DNA of 12,688 nt from NCBI GenBank assembly GCA_910585455.1, contig CAJUEL010000076.1:1-12688 (forward strand). The letters are read 5' to 3'. Position numbers and translations under genes: made by a program. The notes beneath the pieces were generated by a model, which saw only the letters and a list, made by a program, of their open reading frames with translations, made no database searches and had not been told where the DNA came from. This DNA is from an uncultured Eisenbergiella sp. (GTDB lineage: Bacteria; Bacillota; Clostridia; Lachnospirales; Lachnospiraceae). This document shows positions 7,901 to 12,688 of the stretch, in pieces. Within the stretch, counting starts at the first letter, position 1, and each line of letters starts with the position of its first letter.

Positions 7901-7980
7901 CGACGATCTATCTGATCATCGATAAGAGAAGCCGCCGGGAAAAAGCAGCGGCTTTACAGGAAAGTGAGGAAACGGCATGA
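4945..7980 (+). CDS. RND-family multidrug efflux permease (AcrB/SwrC-like, HAE1 type)
   Basis: The inner-membrane pump exports amphiphilic compounds using the proton or ion gradient. At 1011 residues it has normal RND length and the duplicated layout: TM1 at about 11-30, a first extracytoplasmic domain to about 328, TM2-6 at about 328-485, TM7 at about 517-537, a second extracytoplasmic domain to about 838, and TM8-12 at about 839-992. The TM4 signature AIGMIVDNSIVVIE (391-404) keeps the first relay Asp (D397), but the second is Asn398. TM10 LVGIVVNNGILYVD (899-912) has Asn905 where AcrB has Lys940. Similar changes may be common in Firmicutes homologues, and the coupling ion is unknown. No outer-membrane channel gene is present, as expected for a one-membrane cell. 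Its start overlaps the adaptor stop by four bases, and its own stop overlaps the next ATG, so the three genes are probably translated together. Confidence 0.93.
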   Translation: MNLTRLALKRPVSVVLIILALAVFGLKSIPDFKMQLTPDMDMPMLIVMTTYPGADPESVEELVTSVVEDAGAVLGGIETVTSQSSENVSMVLFSYEYGVDIDKCYSDLRTALDTASLLMPEDAGTPVVIELNMNQTADMTLSAMTEESMDLRKKIEDELAPELESIADVAQVSVSGGAEDYIRVLLREDAMKQYGLTMSNVATYLAAVDFVIPAGSIKQGSQDVSVSAAMEYNNVQRLMQVPIITATGGVVTLSDIADVSQEKETGDTISKSNGRDNVSISIQKKQSASVVQVTDKVQAVMDDFTEKNKGVNLVMQYNSADSITASLWSVAQTLIAGVIISMAVLFLFFGDVKASLIVGSSMPISLLATIILMHAAGYSMNIVTLGSLVIAIGMIVDNSIVVIESCFRAQDEEENIIEAAFRGTKVVTMSIIASTITTVVVYLPMALVEDLVGQIFGQLCFTIVFAMTASLISALTLVPLFYSMFKPQEKKESRLNHLLERITAVYQKGLGKILHHKLAVIGVTLLLVAVSGWMLTGINMELMPAADEGIVDVEAAFRPGTTLEAKENAMKLVEELAVAEADVVSYSLTINNDSSASLRAYLKAERELSTADVVEKWNRETKDYTDMELTISSGGSSMSGSMMNTATTEIDLQGPDMEALKEAARDVKAEMEQVNGVIKVVSSAADTSTAAKIKIDPLMSMHYGMMPVQVAQELNHMLSGMTALTITNQGSEYDVKLEYPDYLYDDVNSLMDAVLINSRGIQVPLREIAEVVYTDALQTISKVDGRYQVSLTATTTQEARYSAKSDIVSRVEKMVLPLGVEQTEDMMTSIMNEEFGVLYESILVAIFLVFLVMAMQFESPRFSLMVMMCIPFSLIGSIFLLFITGSTLSMVSLMGFLMLVGIVVNNGILYVDTVNQLREEMPLEDALVESGSLRLRPILMTTLTTILSMLPLAMGIGNNAQMMQGMALVIVGGLIASTLLTLLLMPTIYLIIDKRSRREKAAALQESEETA

Positions 7981-8363
7981 AATTTTACATCGGATCAGGT
8001 TTTCAAAGCAGCGGACTTGTGAACCGTTACGCCGGCCTGTTGACCCGGGAAGGATGGCAGCATACCTTTAACTGGGCGAATATCGACAGGGCTGGCATAG
8101 GTGTGGAGGAAATGGTTCGCTATGCGGTGCTGGAGCAGGAGGGAATTGCGGAAGCGGACGTTGTGATCATACTGCTGCCCGCGGGACGGGGCACCCACAT
8201 AGAGCTGGGAATGGCGCTGGCACAGCACAAAAGGGTATTTCTGTGCGCGGAGCAGGAGGCGGAATTCAGTCTGGAAAACACGGTCAATTTTTATGAGCTG
8301 CCTGCCATTGTGAAGCTGGTGGGGACGGCGGAGGAGAATGTCGAAAAAATTTTGCAGGCATGA
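7977..8363 (+). CDS. Small nucleoside 2-deoxyribosyltransferase-like protein
   Basis: Nucleoside 2-deoxyribosyltransferases move a deoxyribose between bases, or hydrolyse the glycosidic bond in related enzymes. This 128-residue product fits the short cytosolic Rossmann-like fold: an N-terminal strand KFYIGSGF (2-9), ADVVIILLPAGRGTHIELGMALA (60-82) with Glu76 in the position of the family nucleophile, and a following strand KRVFLC (85-90). The N-terminal SGF replaces the more usual AGPF, so substrate and activity cannot be assigned. It could also be a nucleotide-sensing relative of the TIR-like/SLOG superfamily. The ATG overlaps the pump's TGA (ATGA), making it the third gene of the efflux operon. 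Why a nucleoside enzyme is coupled to a pump is not evident. Confidence 0.72.
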   Translation: MKFYIGSGFQSSGLVNRYAGLLTREGWQHTFNWANIDRAGIGVEEMVRYAVLEQEGIAEADVVIILLPAGRGTHIELGMALAQHKRVFLCAEQEAEFSLENTVNFYELPAIVKLVGTAEENVEKILQA

Positions 8364-8371
8364 CAGGAAAA

Positions 8372-8405
8372 CCGTAACAGCGCAGACCTGTCTGAACTGT
8401 TACGG
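8372..8405. repeat. Dispersed hairpin repeat, copy 2, between convergent genes
   Basis: CCGTAACAG (8372-8380) pairs with CTGTTACGG (8397-8405). Inside, CAGA pairs with TCTG around a four-base loop, with a two-by-two mismatch between the stems. It begins eight bases after the stop of the efflux operon and 50 bases beyond the end of the araC-type gene. On the minus strand it is followed by TTTTCC, a weak U-tract. It may therefore stop transcription from the right better than from the left. Bases 8380-8404 match 12637-12661 at 23 of 25 positions. Confidence 0.8.
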
Positions 8406-8453
8406 AAAACCCGCTCACACTTGTGCCTGGACCGGTGTTTCTGTCTCCGGCTT

Positions 8454-9431
8454 TTACATGATGACATCCCCGGAATGCTCTCGGCAAAGGGCAGCATATT
8501 CCGAGGGTGTCATTTTTGCAATTTCCTTAAAACGGCGGGAAAAATAGAAGACGGAGGAAAATCCCAGCGCTGCCGCGATCTGGGTGAAGGTCATGCTGCC
8601 GGAGGCGATCAGGCGTCTGGCGCCGTTGATTTTCAGGCGGGAAAAGCAATCCATCACGCCGTGCCAGCCCATGCGGCGAAAAAGCCTTTCCACGCAGGAG
8701 CGGCTGGTGCGGTTGTCGGCGCATATCTGACTGACGGAAAGAGGCTCGCACAGATGACGCTTTAGATATTGCAGGACGGAGAGGTATAAAAGTACAGAGG
8801 GACGCAGAGCCGGAGCGGGCGGTCTGCTATCCGCATGCAGGGGCAAAAACAGAGGATTATCCATGCCTGCCATTTGCGCAGAATGCCCGCTGTCCATCTT
8901 TCTCATATGGAATACGGAACCATCATTCATCCCCCGTGCCCATGCGCAAAGCCCGCCGCCGGGAAGCAGGATGGAGCTGTATGTGCAATAGCGGGAAAGA
9001 AGTCTGCCAAGGAATGCTTCCATGCGCCGTCTGGCGTCGGAGCCCGATGCGGATGCCGTTTCCAATAACATCCGCGCAAAAAGAATCCGTTCGGTTTTGG
9101 AGGTGTGCAGGGGCAGATAGGTCAAAAGGCATAAATACGGGGATGCGCAGGAGAAGCAAAGAACGATGGCGCCTGCCGTCTGTGTCCGGGAAGGGCGGCG
9201 GGAATCCTTTTGGACGGCGATTTCGCGGATGAAAAGCTCGTTGCGGAAAAGAACGAGCGGACGCTTTTCTTCGGTCAGGGAAAGCCTGTCGCAGTCCGCA
9301 AAAATCAGCTCCCAGACGGGGGCTTTGGGGTCGGACGCGCCCGGGTTGCCCTGCCGCAGGGGCGGTGACAGACAGATAAAGGAAACCGAGCCGGTAAACG
9401 GGGACATGGTCAGACAGCTTTGATCATACAT
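8454..9431 (-). CDS. AraC-family transcriptional regulator
   Basis: This 325-residue protein carries a C-terminal AraC/XylS DNA-binding domain (about 213-316). The first helix-turn-helix is around LSVSQICADNRTSRSCVERLF (about 231-251). The second is in MTFTQIAAALGF through FSRRFKEIAKMTPSEY (280-312), the most conserved part of the family. The N-terminal 210 residues should sense a ligand or mediate dimerisation, but I cannot identify the ligand; a cupin-type fold is plausible. A longer frame runs to 9596, but GAGGTG lies six bases upstream of the ATG at 9431, so I place the start there. The gene converges on the efflux operon, which it might regulate, although there is no direct evidence. A promoter about 220 nt upstream gives it a long leader. 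Confidence 0.87.
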   Translation of the reverse strand: MYDQSCLTMSPFTGSVSFICLSPPLRQGNPGASDPKAPVWELIFADCDRLSLTEEKRPLVLFRNELFIREIAVQKDSRRPSRTQTAGAIVLCFSCASPYLCLLTYLPLHTSKTERILFARMLLETASASGSDARRRMEAFLGRLLSRYCTYSSILLPGGGLCAWARGMNDGSVFHMRKMDSGHSAQMAGMDNPLFLPLHADSRPPAPALRPSVLLYLSVLQYLKRHLCEPLSVSQICADNRTSRSCVERLFRRMGWHGVMDCFSRLKINGARRLIASGSMTFTQIAAALGFSSVFYFSRRFKEIAKMTPSEYAALCREHSGDVIM

Positions 9432-9758
9432 GGAGAGCACCTCATAGAATTGTGGAATGACCGCAAGGCATAAGAAGGATGGCGCACAACGAAAAAACAG
9501 AAATCTGCAGGACTTCAAAAGCAAAAGCGTCAATCTGGATAAATGCGGATACTGCATGCCGGATGCCTTCTGCAGGCGGAAGGTTGACTGTAACAAAGAC
9601 GCGCACTGCGGCGCGGGGAAACATATTCTTCATCAAAAGAACATATTCACAATATATCCAGTATAGGAGCGAAACAGCGGAAAGTCAAGGGATTTTGTCG
9701 AATTCAGTTGCCCCCTCCCGCTGTCCGCCGCCCTTTCCCTGTGCTCTGATACGGAATC
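9432..9758 (-). other. Intergenic region: long leader of the araC-type gene
   Basis: No gene is supported between the two minus-strand genes. The region holds the araC promoter (9660-9688), a leader of roughly 220 nt, and the ribosome site GAGGTG (complement of 9438-9443). A 64-codon frame starting with TTG at 9636 ends on the araC ribosome site. It lacks a clear ribosome site of its own and is not called, though a leader peptide cannot be excluded. I see no clear terminator for the upstream 881-residue gene, so read-through into the araC-type gene is possible. Confidence 0.5.
9660..9688 (-). promoter_or_regulatory. Promoter of the araC-type gene
   Basis: On the minus strand, TTGACT (complement of 9683-9688) and TATACT (complement of 9660-9665) are separated by exactly 17 bases. 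Transcription would begin near 9653, leaving about 220 nt before the ATG at 9431. Confidence 0.7.
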
Positions 9759-12404
9759 TCATTTGGAGGTAATCTGCGATAGCCTGAGCACCTCTACGAA
9801 CACGCCGCACTCCTCCTCGGAGATACCGTCCTGCTTATCCAGATTGATGATATCGCAGAAGATTCTGGCGAATGCGGTAAATTTTTCCCTTTCCTCGTCA
9901 CTCAGACGCAGGCTGGCATCAGTCTGCCCGTCACAGAGCCCGGAGAGAAAATCGGGCGTCACCTGATCCCGCATCCGCAGCAGAAAATCATACATATCCC
10001 GGTATTTTGTCTGCATGCAGAGCAGAGCAAACAGCATCAGCCGCCGGTCCCGGTTGGCAAATGCCGTTCCGTTTGACAGCTTTTTGAGAAGCCGGAAGGA
10101 ATTGAACAGGCGATCTATACCCTGGGGCTCATAGCCGATGGAATGCCCGATCAGTTCGACACAGTATCCGGCTTCGGTTCCATCGTCCGCGGGAATGTCC
10201 AGCTGCTGCAGCTTATCCTTCACATAGTGCAGGATATTGTCGTCGGATACCGGGGCGCGGAAGGACATCTGGAAGATTTTATCAAAAAAGTTTATCGCTT
10301 TATTTTCGTCACAATCCGGTCCAAAGTATTCCTTCGCTCCGCTGATGATGGCATTGTAATCCGCCGCCATGGCGAATATGCATCCCTTACAACCGAAAAA
10401 GCCGCTCATGGCGTCCAGGAGCTCCGCCTGCTTTGCGGGCGCAAGCTGGTCCAGGTCGTCCACCAGAAAGATGACCTTGCCGCCCTTTTCTCTGATCAGT
10501 CCGGAAAAGATGTTGATGAGCTTTTCCAGGGAATCCATCGCGTTATCCTTAAAAAGCGCCTCCGCGATATTCTGACCGTCGGAGCTGCCCTGAGAGATGT
10601 GGCCGGAGATGATGCTGATGATCCCCACCGCTACCTTGGCGGCGCGGTCGCCCGCCGTATTGCCCGTGCCGCCAAGCAGGCTGATCAGCCGGTTGCCCAC
10701 CAGCATGGGAAGCTGGTTTCCGCTGTCGAGCTGGGAGAACAGGCGCGTATGAAACCAGACCAGATTGTCATAGCCGGATGCCTTTAAGCTGTCGGCGAGC
10801 ATGCCCATGATGCTGCTGCCGCCACTCTCCCAGCTTCCCTGTATGGCGATCGTCATGGAGTCCGTGCAGTCGTCGATGAGCCCGGCGATGCCTTCTATGT
10901 ATTTCCGGATTCCGAACAGGTCTTTTTCAATGGCGGCATTTTCGTTCTCTGCGGTTGCCACATTTACTTCCTCATTTATGGGTGAGGGGGATGGGGCGAC
11001 GGTCTCTATGGCGGGCAGGGCGGTTTGAGGCAGGGCAGGAATGACCAGCTCGCATGCCGGACAGTGGCTTGCCAGATAATCCATGAGCCGGGCTGCCTCG
11101 GAGGCGTACCGGTCATATTTTTTGTTGGAGCGGCCCATTCCCATGGGGAAACTGCCAAAGCAGACGGGTTCTGTCTGTGTCGTGTCAAGCGTCAGCTGCA
11201 CGCCCAGATAGCTGATTTTTTCTTCCGTATCCGGCGCGCCTGACATGCCGACCGCGCCTGCCGCGCTGCTGAAAAGGGATTTCCCTCCGATCAAAACGCT
11301 GCCCAGCACGCTGTCCGACAAAAGCCGTTCTATCTGCTCGCATTTCACAAGGCTTTCCAGGGGGCGCTCATCCGTGATTTCATTGCCGCCCTGCCGGAGA
11401 ATGTGGAAAACACCGCGCGCTTCATTGATTTCAATCTTCTCATCCACGCCGAAGGCTGTTTCAAAGCCGACGGTTCTTTGGGTGACATAGGGCCTGATCC
11501 CATTTTCCACAAAGGCCAGGACCTCATCCCGGATATCCTTGTCAACCGCAAAGGATTTTGATGCTCCGTCGGTCATGGCAAGCTCCAGCATTCCCATGAA
11601 CAGATATGCCGTGCGGATGTTCCGAAAGAGAACGGCGTCCTTTTGTCCGCCCTGGTAGCTGTATTCCAGCCGGTCCTCCAGAATATTTAAGGTTCCCGTG
11701 TCCGGGCCCTGGCTGCTGGGAAAGGAGTAATAGATTCCCTTTGACAGGAGGGCTTCCTTTCTTCTGGCGATGAAGGGCTCGATCGCTTTTGCAAGAAAGG
11801 CAAGAACCTCATCCCGAATCTCCTTTTCAATTTTGAAGGACTGTGTCCTTGCGTCAGTCAGTACAAACTCCAGCATGCCGAGGGATGCGCCGACAGATTT
11901 GACATTTTCATACAGAAGGGTTTCGGTTTGCCCGGACTTGCCTTTAAACTCTGCCCTGTCGTCAAAAATATTGAGAATGCCGCCGGCGAGTCCCAGGCTG
12001 CTGACAAAAGAATAGCGGATGCCCTGTGTGGAAAGCTGGTTTTTCCGCTCGTCGATGTAAGGTCTGGAGGCCTTTTCAATGTATAAAAAGGCTTCATGTA
12101 TGTTTTTCCGGTTCACGGGGCAGGATTCCGTCCGTCCATCCTCCGTGATAAAGGAGATGCGGTCCAGTCCCTTTTTGACAGCCAGAAGGGCGGAATAGTT
12201 AAAAACGGTTTTCTGAACGTTGCTGGTGACAAATTCTGCCCTGTCACGGTAGACCACCAGCTTTCCGGATTTGGTGAGGCTCTTCACGTCGGCGGTGTAG
12301 AGTGGCTGCTCCGTCAGCGCTGTCGTTTCACTGATTTTTGTACCGCAGTATGGGCAAAAAGCGGCTCCTTCCGCGATGTTCTGTCCGCATTTGATGCACT
12401 TCAT
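9759..12404 (-). CDS. Zinc-ribbon, PH-like-repeat, KAP-type P-loop NTPase protein
   Basis: The 881-residue protein opens with a zinc ribbon (Cys3, Cys6, Cys17, Cys20). Three tandem repeats of about 92 residues follow (about 36-125, 126-216, 223-310), sharing GxLNIxxDRxEF, GMLEhxhTD and IRDEVLAFhxxxIxPahxxR patterns. They look like small PH/GRAM-like beta domains. Residues 313-425 resemble the Gly-rich domain often found after zinc ribbons. After a Pro-rich linker (about 460-480), the C-terminal half (490-880) matches the KAP P-loop NTPase family: IAIQGSWESGGSS (519-531) in the Walker A position and KVIFLVDDLDQL (643-654) as Walker B. The Walker A lysine is Gly529 (codon GGC), so nucleotide binding may be weak or lost. 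KAP proteins include the phage-exclusion protein PifA, but the function here is unknown. The ATG at 12404 has AGAGAGGGG nine bases upstream; a longer frame runs into the hairpin repeats. Confidence 0.82.
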   Translation of the reverse strand: MKCIKCGQNIAEGAAFCPYCGTKISETTALTEQPLYTADVKSLTKSGKLVVYRDRAEFVTSNVQKTVFNYSALLAVKKGLDRISFITEDGRTESCPVNRKNIHEAFLYIEKASRPYIDERKNQLSTQGIRYSFVSSLGLAGGILNIFDDRAEFKGKSGQTETLLYENVKSVGASLGMLEFVLTDARTQSFKIEKEIRDEVLAFLAKAIEPFIARRKEALLSKGIYYSFPSSQGPDTGTLNILEDRLEYSYQGGQKDAVLFRNIRTAYLFMGMLELAMTDGASKSFAVDKDIRDEVLAFVENGIRPYVTQRTVGFETAFGVDEKIEINEARGVFHILRQGGNEITDERPLESLVKCEQIERLLSDSVLGSVLIGGKSLFSSAAGAVGMSGAPDTEEKISYLGVQLTLDTTQTEPVCFGSFPMGMGRSNKKYDRYASEAARLMDYLASHCPACELVIPALPQTALPAIETVAPSPSPINEEVNVATAENENAAIEKDLFGIRKYIEGIAGLIDDCTDSMTIAIQGSWESGGSSIMGMLADSLKASGYDNLVWFHTRLFSQLDSGNQLPMLVGNRLISLLGGTGNTAGDRAAKVAVGIISIISGHISQGSSDGQNIAEALFKDNAMDSLEKLINIFSGLIREKGGKVIFLVDDLDQLAPAKQAELLDAMSGFFGCKGCIFAMAADYNAIISGAKEYFGPDCDENKAINFFDKIFQMSFRAPVSDDNILHYVKDKLQQLDIPADDGTEAGYCVELIGHSIGYEPQGIDRLFNSFRLLKKLSNGTAFANRDRRLMLFALLCMQTKYRDMYDFLLRMRDQVTPDFLSGLCDGQTDASLRLSDEEREKFTAFARIFCDIINLDKQDGISEEECGVFVEVLRLSQITSK

Positions 12405-12413
12405 GGTATGAAT

Positions 12414-12422
12414 CCCCTCTCT
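12414..12422 (-). promoter_or_regulatory. Ribosome binding site fixing the KAP protein start
   Basis: The minus strand reads AGAGAGGGG nine bases before the ATG at 12404. This start gives the zinc-ribbon N-terminus MKCIKCG. The open frame extends 72 codons further upstream, but that stretch contains the promoter and repeat DNA. Confidence 0.75.
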
Positions 12423-12468
12423 TGTGTGTGGCGGTCTGTCCTGGATATTGCCGCCCGTTCCGCATTCC

Positions 12469-12497
12469 AGTGTATCACAGAAAACGTTTTTTTTCAA
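12469..12497 (-). promoter_or_regulatory. Promoter of the KAP-type NTPase gene
   Basis: On the minus strand, TTGAAA (complement of 12492-12497) and TACACT (complement of 12469-12474) are separated by exactly 17 bases, with TGA before the -10 box as in extended -10 promoters. Transcription would begin near 12462, about 58 bases upstream of the ATG at 12404. Confidence 0.7.
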
Positions 12498-12526
12498 TGG
12501 AATAGTCCCGGGAGACGGAAAAGCCC

Positions 12527-12660
12527 GTAACAGTTCAGCCCGGTCTGAACTGTTACTGCATTCGCCCATGAAAATCGCTTCGCGATGGGGCGAATGCCTG
12601 CTACCGGCACGATTTCTCACGGTCTGCGCGGTGAACGCGCAGACCTGGCTGAACTGTTAT
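12527..12660. repeat. Compound hairpin element with terminal inverted repeats (MITE-like), copy 3
   Basis: Three perfect hairpins lie in a row. GTAACAGTTCAG (12527-12538) pairs with CTGAACTGTTAC (12545-12556). GCATTCGCCC (12558-12567) pairs with GGGCGAATGC (12588-12597), enclosing ATCGC-TTC-GCGAT (12574-12586). GGTCTGCGCG (12621-12630) pairs with CGCGCAGACC (12636-12645). The element ends in CTGAACTGTTAT (12649-12660), which can also pair with the first arm with one G-T pair, so the whole 134 bases have terminal inverted repeats. It encodes no protein I can support. It lies 30 bases upstream of the KAP gene promoter. It could be a non-autonomous mobile repeat or a structured RNA or DNA site. 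Confidence 0.75.
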
Positions 12661-12688
12661 GTAGTGACTTTTGTCAATACCTGAATTG

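Noticed and set aside
9432..9596. 55-codon N-terminal extension of the AraC-family regulator
   Set aside because: There is no ribosome site at the upstream start, while GAGGTG lies six bases before the ATG at 9431. The extension has no family resemblance.
12405..12620. 72-codon N-terminal extension of the KAP-type protein
   Set aside because: The stretch contains the gene's promoter and part of the compound hairpin repeat. The ATG at 12404 has a good ribosome site and gives a proper zinc ribbon.
12527..12660. CRISPR array
   Set aside because: The repeats are hairpins of different sequence with no regular repeat-spacer pattern and no cas genes nearby.

Overview
The window looks like chromosome from a Gram-positive Clostridia species, probably Lachnospiraceae. 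This is inferred from strong AGGAGG-type ribosome sites, TTGACA/TATAAT-type promoters with exact 17-base spacers, an RND pump paired with a lipoprotein adaptor, and dispersed GTAACAGTTCAG-type hairpin repeats. No rRNA, tRNA, CRISPR array or transposase gene is visible.

Left part (1-2640): a single minus-strand gene (326-2539) encodes a large P-loop GTPase-like protein. Its N-terminus resembles an integrase arm-type DNA-binding domain. It has its own promoter and terminator. A second minus-strand promoter (199-227) faces out of the window, apparently serving a gene just beyond the left edge. Both promoters carry the same GGAACAAC word next to the -35 box, and 11-bp-period repeats lie at or just after the -10 box. 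The two genes may therefore share a regulator. This stretch is visibly richer in A+T than the rest and is the best candidate for an accessory, possibly undescribed, system.

Middle (2641-8363): a plus-strand three-gene operon, transcribed divergently from the GTPase gene, encodes a lipoprotein membrane-fusion adaptor, an RND/HAE1-type efflux permease and a small nucleoside 2-deoxyribosyltransferase-like protein. Both gene junctions are ATGA overlaps, implying translational coupling. The adaptor has a long acidic low-complexity insertion, and the pump lacks part of the classical proton-relay residues.

Right part (8364-12688): two minus-strand genes. The first is an AraC-family regulator (8454-9431) that converges on the efflux operon and has a roughly 220-nt leader. 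The second is an 881-residue protein (9759-12404) combining a zinc ribbon, three tandem PH-like repeats and a KAP-type P-loop NTPase domain whose Walker A lysine is replaced by glycine. The right edge (12527-12660) is a compound hairpin element bounded by GTAACAGTTCAG and CTGAACTGTTAT. Related hairpins sit at 98-141 and 8372-8405.
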